Assembly: GCA_045600845.1 (NCBI GenBank)
Contig: JAZRYR010000058.1
Coordinates: forward strand, 1 to 28,304
Direction: 5' to 3'
DNA length: 28,304 bases
Origin: RGIG5612 sp045600845
GTDB taxonomy: Bacteria > Bacillota > Clostridia > Lachnospirales > Lachnospiraceae
Shown here: piece after piece, positions 14,976 through 22,679 of the stretch
Layout of the letters: every line of letters begins with the position of its first letter
Position numbering within the stretch: position 1 is the stretch's first letter
The notes under the pieces: generated by a model
Told to the model about the DNA's origin: nothing
Databases searched by the model: none
What the model saw: the letters and a program-made list of their open reading frames with translations, nothing else
Made by a program: the position numbers and the translations under genes

Positions 14976-15656
14976 ATGGCAGATAAATCGGAAATCACCA
15001 AAAATAACAGTAAAACCATATATGATGATCTTCTGAACAAGATTATTCAGCTGGAATATAAACCGGGTGAGAAAATCAGTGAAAATGAACTGGCGGCTTA
15101 TTATCACACCACCCGGCATAATATCCGGGGTGCTTTGTCTGTTCTGAAAGAAAAAGAATTTGTGGAAATCTATCCGCAAAAAGGCACGTTTGTCAGTCTG
15201 ATGAATATTAACAAACTGAAACATGCTTTGTTTATTCGTGAGGCAGTAGAGCAGGAAGCGTTTTACGAGATTATTACCAATGGTATTGATCCGAAGTTTA
15301 TCAAAGCCATGAAAAAGAACATTGAAAAGCAGAAAAAAATCGGCGGCGCAGCAAACGACCCGGATACATTCTTTAAAATGAATGATGATTTTCACGTTAT
15401 CATTGTAGAAGCTACAGGGAAAAAAGATGCGCTGATGATGTTGAAAGATGCTCATATGCATACTCAACGCTGGAGAAATCTAGGCATGGGAAATGTGGGC
15501 AAAGGAGAGCATTTGATTGCGGATCATGAGAAAATCGTTGAAGCGATAGAAAGTAAAAACTGGAGAGCGGGACGGGAAATCATCCATTCCCATATCAACG
15601 CAGTCGACCAATACAATGAAATAGCAATAGAGAAACATCCAAATTATTTTGCATAA
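14976..15656 (+). CDS. GntR family regulator, FCD (FadR-like) subfamily
   Basis: The 226-residue DNA-binding regulator starts at ATG 14976, 10 bases after GAAGGA and 1 base after the buk stop. A TTG at 14949 is possible but lies inside buk. The N terminus is a winged helix (residues about 12-75: 'P-G-E-K-I-S-E-N-E-L-A', recognition helix HTTRHNIRGALS, wing 'YPQKGTFV'). The C terminus is an FCD effector domain with the metal-binding pattern DDFH, HMH and 'H-S-H'. Such proteins sense small carboxylates. Its place at the end of the ior-ptb-buk operon and the palindrome ahead of iorA suggest self-regulation by an acid intermediate or product. It could equally act on the DUF1846 gene downstream. 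Confidence 0.92.
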   Translation: MADKSEITKNNSKTIYDDLLNKIIQLEYKPGEKISENELAAYYHTTRHNIRGALSVLKEKEFVEIYPQKGTFVSLMNINKLKHALFIREAVEQEAFYEIITNGIDPKFIKAMKKNIEKQKKIGGAANDPDTFFKMNDDFHVIIVEATGKKDALMMLKDAHMHTQRWRNLGMGNVGKGEHLIADHEKIVEAIESKNWRAGREIIHSHINAVDQYNEIAIEKHPNYFA

Positions 15657-15662
15657 ATTTTA

Positions 15663-15736
15663 AACAGTTCCTTTGGTTAAAATTGATAAAAAATCAAAGA
15701 GGAATTGTTGCAAATAAGGAATTGATTTGATAAAAT
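15663..15736 (+). promoter_or_regulatory. Promoter and imperfect inverted repeat ahead of the DUF1846 gene
   Basis: TTGCAA (15708-15713), a 17-base spacer and TAAAAT (15731-15736) form a good vegetative promoter about 35 bases before the ATG. Just upstream, AACAGTTCCTTTG (15663-15675) pairs with CAAA-GA-GGAATTGTT (15695-15709), with one G-U pair and a 2-base bulge. The repeat has no T tail, so it is unlikely to be a simple terminator. It overlaps the edge of the -35 box and may be an operator. Confidence 0.55.
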
Positions 15737-15771
15737 ACGATTTTAATAAGGCAGAGCGTTAAAGTAAGAAA

Positions 15772-17238
15772 ATGGTTAAAACAATAGGATTTGACAATGA
15801 CAAATATTTAAAGATGCAGTCAGAACGGATTCGTGAAAGAATAGGCCGTTTTGATAATAAGCTGTACCTGGAATTCGGAGGAAAGCTATTTGATGATTTT
15901 CATGCATCAAGAGTTCTTCCGGGTTTTAAAGCGGACAGCAAGCTTCAGATGCTTCTGACGATGGCGGACCAGGCAGAAATTGTTATGGTAGTTAGTGCGG
16001 AAGATATTGAGCATAGCAAGGAAAGAGAAGATTTAGGCATTACTTACGGTAGCGATGTTTTAAGATTGATTGATATTTATCGGAGTAAAGGACTGTTTGT
16101 AGGCAGCGTAGTAATTACAAAATATATCAATACTTCCTCGGTACAGCGATTGGAAGAAAAATTGGTTACCAGTGGATTAAGAGTATATCATCACTATCTG
16201 ATTCCAGGTTATCCGACAAATGTTCCGTTCGTTATCAGTGATGAGGGCTACGGAAAGAACGACTACATTGAAACTACCAGACCTTTAATTGTTGTTACGG
16301 CTCCTGGCCCCGGCTCGGGAAAGATGAGTACTTGCCTTTCCCAGTTATATCATGAGCATAAGCGTGGTATTAACGCCGGATATGCAAAGTTCGAAACTTT
16401 CCCGATTTGGAACCTGCCATTAGATCATCCAGTAAACCTGGCCTATGAAGCAGCAACAGCAGATTTAAATGATATTAATATGATCGACCCATATCATCTG
16501 AAAGCTTATGGTGAAACTACTGTAAACTATAACAGAGACGTGGAAATCTTCCCTGTTCTGAACGCCATGTTTGAGGAAATCTATGGCAAAAGCCCATATG
16601 CGTCACCAACCGATATGGGAGTGAATATGGCTGGTTATTGCATTACGGATGATGATGTATGCAAGGAAGCTTCACGACAGGAAATCATCCGTCGGTACTA
16701 TAAGGCTTTAGCCGGAGTAGCGGATGGTAAAAAAGAATTAGAAGAAGTCAATAAAATTAAGGTTTTAATGAGCCATGAGAATATTACCGTGGAAGACCGG
16801 AAAGTTGTCAAAGCGGCTCAGGAACGGGCAAAGGAAACCGGCGATGTGGCTACTGCAATCGAACTGAAAGATGGCACCATCATTACCGGAAAGACCGGAG
16901 CTCTGTTAGGACCTTCTGCTGCTTGCCTGATTAAGGCGATTAAGTACTTAGCAGGTATTCCGGATGAAATGGATATTCTTTCTCCGGAGAGTATCGCACC
17001 AATCCAGAAACTGAAAACTCAGTATCTTGGCAGCAGAAATCCAAGACTTCATCCGGATGAGGTATTAGTTGCTCTTTCCAGTAATGCAGCAAAAGATTCC
17101 AGCGCAGCTCTTGCACTGGACCAGCTTCCAAAACTGAAAGATTGTGAAATCCATACCACGGCGAAACTTTCTGCCATTGACAGAAGAACATTTAAGCGAC
17201 TGGGATGTGATTTGACTTATGAACCGAAAGATTTGTAA
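15772..17238 (+). CDS. DUF1846 family protein
   Basis: The 488-residue protein matches DUF1846, a family common in Clostridia, lactobacilli and streptococci and still without a proven function. Recognisable stretches are the start 'GFDNDKYLKMQSERI', the 'LYLEFGGKLFDDFHASRVLPGF' region, the 'APGPGSGKMSTCLSQLYHE' motif (about residues 178-196), which looks like a nucleotide- or phosphate-binding loop, and a C-terminal half with 'DLNDINMIDPYHL' and 'LSSNAAKDSSAAL'. The length is typical. The ribosome binding site is weak. It is probably a one-gene transcript, between its own promoter (15708-15736) and the terminator at 17261. A role in nucleotide or cofactor metabolism is possible, but not shown here. 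Confidence 0.93.
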   Translation: MVKTIGFDNDKYLKMQSERIRERIGRFDNKLYLEFGGKLFDDFHASRVLPGFKADSKLQMLLTMADQAEIVMVVSAEDIEHSKEREDLGITYGSDVLRLIDIYRSKGLFVGSVVITKYINTSSVQRLEEKLVTSGLRVYHHYLIPGYPTNVPFVISDEGYGKNDYIETTRPLIVVTAPGPGSGKMSTCLSQLYHEHKRGINAGYAKFETFPIWNLPLDHPVNLAYEAATADLNDINMIDPYHLKAYGETTVNYNRDVEIFPVLNAMFEEIYGKSPYASPTDMGVNMAGYCITDDDVCKEASRQEIIRRYYKALAGVADGKKELEEVNKIKVLMSHENITVEDRKVVKAAQERAKETGDVATAIELKDGTIITGKTGALLGPSAACLIKAIKYLAGIPDEMDILSPESIAPIQKLKTQYLGSRNPRLHPDEVLVALSSNAAKDSSAALALDQLPKLKDCEIHTTAKLSAIDRRTFKRLGCDLTYEPKDL

Positions 17239-17260
17239 GGAAATAAAAATAAGACTTGTT

Positions 17261-17298
17261 GGCGGGCCAGGGAATTTCCCCAGCCCGTCTTTCTATTT
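17261..17298 (+). terminator. Rho-independent terminator after the DUF1846 gene
   Basis: GGCGGGC...GCCCGTC forms an outer stem and GGGA/TCCC an inner one, with two mismatches between them and an ATT loop (17261-17289). A T-rich tail (TTTCTATTT) follows. Confidence 0.8.
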
Positions 17299-17321
17299 AA
17301 TAAAAATTACAGGTGAGAATT

Positions 17322-18866
17322 ATGAATAATGTTTTTTGGATTATTTTAGCTTTTGTTATTTACATTGTATTTATGATACTGATTGGTGCTTTCTATTCCA
17401 GAAAGACCCAGAATGCGGAAGATTATTTTCTCGGCGGAAGAGGACTTGGCGGCTGGGTTGCTGCTATGAGTGCCCAGGCGTCGGATATGAGCGGCTGGCT
17501 GTTAATGGGCCTTCCGGGATCTATCTACATGTTAGGAACCGGTGAACTTTGGGTTTCCATCGGATTGTTTTTAGGAACCTTATTGAACTGGATTATTGTT
17601 GCGGGAAGATTAAGAAGATATACGATCCGTGCCAACAATTCTGTTACCTTACCGGAATATTTCGAGAACCGGTTCCACGATACGACCAAATCTCTGATTC
17701 TGGTATCGGCTATCGTATTTGTTATTTTCTTCCTGGTTTATACCGCTTCCGCTTTAAGCTCAGGTGCGAAACTGTTCAACATTGTATTTGGGTTAGACTA
17801 TAAAGTAGCTCTTTTGATTGGTACTCTTGTTATTTTAGTTTATACCTATCTGGGCGGCTTTATGGCAGTTTGCGTAACCGACTTCATTCAGGGAATTCTG
17901 ATGCTTGCTATGATTCTGGCAGTTCCGATTATGCTGCTGTTTATCATCGAGCCCGGCAGCATTTCTTCCACTTTGGCAGCTTCTGGAGTTGCAGGAGGCG
18001 CAGCTTCTTATCTGAATCCGTTCATGTCGGGAGAAAATGCAATCAGCTGGACCACGGTTGTTTCCGGACTGGCTTGGGGACTTGGATATTGTGGTATGCC
18101 TCATATCTTAGTAAGATTCATGGCGATTAAGTCCGAAAAAGAATTAAAGAAATCAAGAGTTATTGCCAATGTATGGAACTTCCTGGCTTTAGGTATCGTA
18201 TCTGTTTTAGCAATTCTCGCAAGAGTATATCTGTTTCCACGCGTTGGTGTTATAGCAGATAGTGAGAACGTAGTCGTTATGACTGTAAAGGAATTATTCA
18301 CGAACCAGTATGCACTTCCGTTCCTGGCAGGTATTCTCCTTTGCGCAATTCTTGCAGCAATTATGAGTACTGCAGACTCCCAGCTGTTAGTTACAGCCTC
18401 TGCAGTATCCAAAGACATCTATGCAGACGTTATTAAAAAAGGCAAAGCCGTTGATGAGAAGAAAATCTTATGGATCAGCCGTATTGTCGTTGTTGCGGTA
18501 GCTGTAATTGCTTTCTTCATTGCATGGAATCCGAACAGCTCCATCATGGGCCTGGTAAGTGATGCCTGGGCCGGCTTAGGCGCTGCTTTTGGTCCGGTTG
18601 TGGTCTTGTCCCTTTATTGGAAGAAGACGACAAAAACTGGTGCATTAAGCGGAATTATTGCAGGAGCTTTAACCGTTATTATCTGGGACTACATTCCGTT
18701 CATTGGCGGACAGACCATCGGAACCGTTACAGGCTTGTATTCCTTAATCGTTGGATTTATAATTGGTCTCGTCGCAGTAATTATTGGTAGCCTGGTAGGA
18801 AAACCTGCTACGGAAGAGATGCTGCAGGAATTTGATGATGTTAAATTCAAAAGAGTAAATGGTTAA
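17322..18866 (+). CDS. putP: Sodium/solute symporter, PutP type
   Basis: The 514-residue protein belongs to the sodium:solute symporter family (SSS, TC 2.A.21) and has about 13 membrane helices. Family hallmarks are 'SRKTQNAEDYFLGGRGLGGWVAAMSAQASDMSGWLL' (presented here across residues 25-60), the Na+-site helix 'STADSQLL' and 'VSDAWAGLGAAFGPVVVLSLYWKK'. It resembles PutP proline symporters more than pantothenate or glucose ones. It would bring an amino acid in with sodium. The start is ATG 17322, 6 bases after AGGTG; a GTG at 17313 overlaps that site. It stands alone between two terminators. In an amino-acid-fermenting anaerobe, proline could also serve as an electron acceptor, but no reductase genes are seen here. 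Confidence 0.9.
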   Translation: MNNVFWIILAFVIYIVFMILIGAFYSRKTQNAEDYFLGGRGLGGWVAAMSAQASDMSGWLLMGLPGSIYMLGTGELWVSIGLFLGTLLNWIIVAGRLRRYTIRANNSVTLPEYFENRFHDTTKSLILVSAIVFVIFFLVYTASALSSGAKLFNIVFGLDYKVALLIGTLVILVYTYLGGFMAVCVTDFIQGILMLAMILAVPIMLLFIIEPGSISSTLAASGVAGGAASYLNPFMSGENAISWTTVVSGLAWGLGYCGMPHILVRFMAIKSEKELKKSRVIANVWNFLALGIVSVLAILARVYLFPRVGVIADSENVVVMTVKELFTNQYALPFLAGILLCAILAAIMSTADSQLLVTASAVSKDIYADVIKKGKAVDEKKILWISRIVVVAVAVIAFFIAWNPNSSIMGLVSDAWAGLGAAFGPVVVLSLYWKKTTKTGALSGIIAGALTVIIWDYIPFIGGQTIGTVTGLYSLIVGFIIGLVAVIIGSLVGKPATEEMLQEFDDVKFKRVNG

Positions 18867-18878
18867 TAGAAGTCAAAG

Positions 18879-18901
18879 ACGGGTGCCTGGCACCCGTTTT
18901 T
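18879..18901 (+). terminator. Rho-independent terminator after putP
   Basis: ACGGGTG-CCTGG-CACCCGT (18879-18897) is a perfect 7-base-pair stem followed by five T residues. It starts 12 bases after the putP stop and ends 24 bases before the next gene. Confidence 0.88.
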
Positions 18902-18925
18902 GGAGGGTATCTATAGGAGAACATT

Positions 18926-19696
18926 ATGGAAGATAATTTTGCAAAAGAGTACAGTGATTATGATAAGAGTTTTTATGATGCAGAAGGCAATTCAATCCAG
19001 TGGATTGATCTGGAAACCTGGGAAAGAAAACGGTTGTTTTACAACTACCTGGGAACGGACCTGCCATATATTATTCTGACCGCAAATGTGGATGTAACCC
19101 CTATCCGGGCTTTTGCAAAGAGACATCATGTTTCCTTTAATAATTGCATGGTTTATATGTGTATGAAGGTAATCGATTCCATCGAGAACTATCGCTATCG
19201 CTTTATTGATGGAAAGCCGTTTGTTATCGATCATACCAGACCGATTGTGAACCATATCAAGCAGGGAGAAGAACTGTTCGTTATGGGAGAAGGCCCATGG
19301 CCATGTGATGATATTCTGGAATTCTGCAGAATCTGCCATGAGAATCAAGAAGCTGCTTCTCCAGATGATATGCAGGGAAGAGTCCGACACAAATTAGATA
19401 TTATCAACTTCACCAGTATTTACTGGGTTCAGTATACGGGATTCATACGTACCATTATTGAAGATGGTGTAGACAATGCTCCAAAGTTCAGCTTCGGTAA
19501 ATTCTTTAAGGGACCTTTGTGGGTAGGAGATGCCGGAAACGGAGCAGCATGTGAAGAACTGGGAATTAGAGAAGATGAACGAATCTGGATGCCGATTTCC
19601 AACCAGACCCACCATGGCCTGATGGACGGAAGACACGTAGGCCTGTTCTATAATCGCCTGAAAGAAGAAATCGACAAGTTTGATTTTACCAGATAA
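18926..19696 (+). CDS. Chloramphenicol acetyltransferase-fold acyltransferase
   Basis: The 256-residue protein has the CAT fold. Its catalytic motif HHGLMDG is at 229-235, with His230 as the expected general base and Asp234 as the structural aspartate. The N-terminal 'I-D-L-E-T-W-E-R-K-x-x-F' and the 'FTSIYWVQYTG' strand also match the family. It is longer than the roughly 215-residue resistance enzymes. Many chromosomal clostridial members of this family have no known drug substrate, so resistance should not be assumed. The ATG follows TAGGAG by 7 bases. It stands between the putP terminator and the htpG control region. The acceptor substrate is unknown. Confidence 0.85.
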   Translation: MEDNFAKEYSDYDKSFYDAEGNSIQWIDLETWERKRLFYNYLGTDLPYIILTANVDVTPIRAFAKRHHVSFNNCMVYMCMKVIDSIENYRYRFIDGKPFVIDHTRPIVNHIKQGEELFVMGEGPWPCDDILEFCRICHENQEAASPDDMQGRVRHKLDIINFTSIYWVQYTGFIRTIIEDGVDNAPKFSFGKFFKGPLWVGDAGNGAACEELGIREDERIWMPISNQTHHGLMDGRHVGLFYNRLKEEIDKFDFTR

Positions 19697-19737
19697 GCAC
19701 AGAAACACATAAATTTCATAAAAAAACGAAAAAAGTA

Positions 19738-19764
19738 TTAGCACTCTTCAATGAAGAGTGCTAA
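19738..19764. promoter_or_regulatory. CIRCE operator (HrcA site) ahead of htpG
   Basis: TTAGCACTC (19738-19746), exactly nine bases, and GAGTGCTAA (19756-19764) match the CIRCE consensus without a mismatch. It is the binding site of the heat-shock repressor HrcA. A possible promoter is embedded in it: TTAGCA in the left arm as -35 and TAAAAT (19762-19767) overlapping the right arm as -10, with an 18-base spacer. Confidence 0.97.
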
Positions 19765-19810
19765 AATATTACCAAAGACAATTATTTATTTGACTAAAGG
19801 AGTGATCGAC

Positions 19811-21745
19811 ATGAGTAAGGAAAAGGGAAGTTTATCCATTAACAGTGAGAATATATTTCCGATTATCAAAAAGTGGCTGTATTCCGACCATGATATTTTC
19901 ATCCGTGAATTAGTTTCCAATGGTTGTGACGCCATTACGAAACTACGCAAATTAGAGGTTATGGGTGAGTATCAGTTCCCGGAAGGAAATCATTTTGAAA
20001 TTCAGGTCATCGCGAATCCAACGAAAAAGACCTTAAAGTTCATTGACAACGGAATTGGTATGACTGCTGAGGAAGTAAACGAATACATTAACCAGATTGC
20101 GTTCAGCGGAGCCACGGATTTTCTGCAGAAGTATAAAGACAAAGCCAACGAAGACCAGATTATCGGCCATTTTGGCCTTGGTTTTTATTCTGCATTCATG
20201 GTTGCAGATAAAGTAACCATTGAGACACTTTCTTACAAGGAAGGATCCAAGGCTGTTTATTGGGAATGTGACGGAGGAACCGAGTATGAAATGTCTGAAT
20301 CGGACAAAGAAAATGTGGGAACAGAAATTACTCTGTATCTGAACAGCGATTGTTATGAATTCAGTAACGAATATCGGGTAAAAGAAGTCCTGAATAAATA
20401 CTGCAGCTTTATGCCGGAAGAAATCTATTTTGTAAATACCGAAAATATCGGTAAGAAAAAGCCGGAAGGAACGCAGAAAGTTCTGGATGAAAATGGAAAT
20501 CCGGCAGAGCCGGAAACAGAAGAGTCAAAGCCGGTAAACGAAACTCATCCGTTATGGACAAAACATCCGAATAGCTGTACGAAAGAAGAGTATATTAATT
20601 TCTACCATACCGTATTTAACGATTATAAAGAGCCGTTATTCTGGATTCATCTGAACATGGATTATCCGTTTAACTTAAAAGGAATCTTATTCTTCCCACA
20701 GATTAACAACCAGTATGACAGCCTGGAAGGAACCATTAAGTTATACAACAATCAGGTATTTATTGCCGATAACATTAAAGAGGTCATTCCGGAATTCTTA
20801 ATGCTTTTAAAGGGCGTTATTGATTGTCCGGATCTGCCGTTGAACGTATCCAGAAGCGCCCTTCAGAATGATGGATTTGTAACGAAAATTTCCGATTACA
20901 TTACAAAGAAAGTGGCGGATAAGCTTTCCGGTATGTATAAGACGGAAAAAGAAGAGTATGAGAAATACTGGGACGACGTCAGTCCGTTTATTAAATATGG
21001 CTGCTTAAGAGATGAAAAATTCTCTGAGAAGATGAAAGATTATGTATTGTTCAAGAATCTGAATGATAAATATCTGACCTTGAAAGAGGCGTTGGAAGAG
21101 AACAAAGAAAAACATGAAAATACGATTTTCTATGTTTCCGACCGTCGTCAGCAAGGACAGTACATCAATATGTTCAAGAGTGCAAAATTAGATGCGGTTT
21201 ATTTAGAGCATATGATTGATTCCAGCTATATTACCCAGTTGGAGGCAAAAAATGAAGACGTTCATTTCTTAAGAATTGATACGGATCTGGATAAGGTGTT
21301 CCAGAAGAGAACTTCCAAGAAGGATCAGGCCGAGCTGGATGAGAAAGCAGAAAAGATTCAGGAGCGGTTAAGAACTCTTACAGCAAACGAAAAATTAGAA
21401 GTAAGACTCCAGAATCTGAAAAATGCGGAAACCTCGTCTATGCTGACCGTTTCGGAAGAAAGCAAGCGTATGGAAGATCTGATGATGCAGATGGGCATGA
21501 TGGGTATGGATAACGCTTATTTAGAGGATATGAAACAGCCTGGAACTTTGGTATTGAATAATAATAATGAGCTGGTGCAGTATGTGCTGACCGCCATGGA
21601 AGAGGAGAAGGAAAACGGCAATGCAGACATGGTTTTAGAGCAGCTGTATGACCTGGCAAAACTGGGAAATGAACCGCTGTCACCGGAAGAAATGACGAAA
21701 TTCATTGCACGCAGCAACCAGATAATGTTATTATTAACGAAGTAA
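19811..21745 (+). CDS. htpG: Molecular chaperone HtpG (bacterial Hsp90)
   Basis: The 644-residue Hsp90 homologue is an ATP-dependent chaperone of the cytosol. The N-terminal GHKL ATPase shows RELVSNGCDA, DNGIGM, and GHFGLGFYSAF (the ATP lid). The middle domain has 'PLFWIHLNMDYPFNLKGILFFP' and the arginine-bearing 'NVSRSALQND', and the C-terminal dimerisation region ends at 'RSNQIMLLL'. The length is slightly above the E. coli protein. I chose ATG 19811, 8 bases after AAAGGAG. A longer reading frame reaches an ATG at 19751, but that lies inside the CIRCE operator and cannot be a start for a transcript beginning downstream of it. The operator implies HrcA control. A pyrimidine-rich gap with no terminator separates it from the Mrp gene. 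Confidence 0.96.
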   Translation: MSKEKGSLSINSENIFPIIKKWLYSDHDIFIRELVSNGCDAITKLRKLEVMGEYQFPEGNHFEIQVIANPTKKTLKFIDNGIGMTAEEVNEYINQIAFSGATDFLQKYKDKANEDQIIGHFGLGFYSAFMVADKVTIETLSYKEGSKAVYWECDGGTEYEMSESDKENVGTEITLYLNSDCYEFSNEYRVKEVLNKYCSFMPEEIYFVNTENIGKKKPEGTQKVLDENGNPAEPETEESKPVNETHPLWTKHPNSCTKEEYINFYHTVFNDYKEPLFWIHLNMDYPFNLKGILFFPQINNQYDSLEGTIKLYNNQVFIADNIKEVIPEFLMLLKGVIDCPDLPLNVSRSALQNDGFVTKISDYITKKVADKLSGMYKTEKEEYEKYWDDVSPFIKYGCLRDEKFSEKMKDYVLFKNLNDKYLTLKEALEENKEKHENTIFYVSDRRQQGQYINMFKSAKLDAVYLEHMIDSSYITQLEAKNEDVHFLRIDTDLDKVFQKRTSKKDQAELDEKAEKIQERLRTLTANEKLEVRLQNLKNAETSSMLTVSEESKRMEDLMMQMGMMGMDNAYLEDMKQPGTLVLNNNNELVQYVLTAMEEEKENGNADMVLEQLYDLAKLGNEPLSPEEMTKFIARSNQIMLLLTK

Positions 21746-21813
21746 GAAAGCACTGAATGGAGCTGAAAGAAGCCGGCATCCTTCAGGCAAAATATATTAT
21801 AAGGAGTTTTATT

Positions 21814-22674
21814 ATGGCAGACGAGAAAGATATGTGTGAACAGGAAGGCTGTTCCGAAGAAAGTTGCGCTAGTTGTGCTCATGCAGACACCTGCCCGAGC
21901 CACAACGGTCCGGAAAGTTTCCTTGAAGAACAGAATAAATTCAGTAACATTAAAAATGTTATCGGTGTTGTCAGCGGTAAAGGTGGCGTAGGGAAATCCT
22001 TCGTAACAGGAAGTCTGGCAGTTGAATTATCGAAAAAAGGATACAAAGTAGGTATCCTGGATGCGGATATTACCGGCCCATCTATCCAGAAGATGTTTGG
22101 TATTAAAGAGCCTGCAAAGGGAAGCGAAGATGGAATCTTCCCAGCAGAAACTCCGAGTGGAATTCGTGTGATCAGCGTTAACATGCTGTTAGACAGCGAA
22201 GAGACTCCAGTTATCTGGAGAGGCCCGGTTATAGCGGGTGTTGTAAAGCAGTTCTGGACCGATGTTATCTGGGGCGAGTTGGATTACTTATTAGTAGACC
22301 TTCCTCCGGGAACTGGCGATGTTCCTCTGACTGTGTTCCAGTCTCTTCCTCTTAGCGGTGTTGTAATCGTAACCAGCCCTCAGAGCCTGGTAACCATGAT
22401 CGTAAAAAAAGCTTACAATATGGCAAATACCATGAATGTTCCGGTACTGGGAATCATTGAGAACTACAGTTATCTGGAGTGCCCGGACTGTGGCAAGAAG
22501 ATTAACGTATTTGGTGAGAGCAATATTGATGAAGTAGCTGCTTCCATTAATTTGCCGGTATTAGGAAAGATGCCAATTCAGCCAGAACTGGCAGCTCTTT
22601 CTGACGCAGGACGTTTTGAAGAAATAAACAATGATAAAATCAAGGAAGCTGTTCGAGTTATTTCTGAATTATAG
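21814..22674 (+). CDS. mrp: Mrp/NBP35-type P-loop ATPase, Fe-S cluster carrier
   Basis: The 286-residue protein is of the Mrp/ApbC/NBP35 type. An N-terminal Cys-rich segment (Cys8, Cys13, Cys18, Cys21, Cys27) precedes the deviant Walker A SGKGGVGKS (54-62), 'DADITGPSI', and 'DLPPGTGDVPLT'. A C-terminal Cys223-x2-Cys226 pair is the usual bridging Fe-S ligand site of the dimer. These proteins carry and hand over 4Fe-4S clusters. ATG 21814 is chosen because AAGGAG lies 7 bases upstream; an in-frame ATG at 21757 has no such site. Fe-S enzymes such as IorA are likely clients in an anaerobe. The next gene starts 5 bases after the stop, so the two may be coupled. Confidence 0.93.
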   Translation: MADEKDMCEQEGCSEESCASCAHADTCPSHNGPESFLEEQNKFSNIKNVIGVVSGKGGVGKSFVTGSLAVELSKKGYKVGILDADITGPSIQKMFGIKEPAKGSEDGIFPAETPSGIRVISVNMLLDSEETPVIWRGPVIAGVVKQFWTDVIWGELDYLLVDLPPGTGDVPLTVFQSLPLSGVVIVTSPQSLVTMIVKKAYNMANTMNVPVLGIIENYSYLECPDCGKKINVFGESNIDEVAASINLPVLGKMPIQPELAALSDAGRFEEINNDKIKEAVRVISEL

Positions 22675-22679
22675 AGACA

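Noticed and set aside
18926..19696. Reading the CAT-fold protein as a chloramphenicol resistance gene
   Set aside because: The catalytic motif is present, but the protein is longer than resistance enzymes and has no mobile context, so drug resistance cannot be claimed.
19751..19810. N-terminal extension of HtpG to an ATG at 19751
   Set aside because: That ATG is inside the CIRCE operator and upstream of the likely transcript start.
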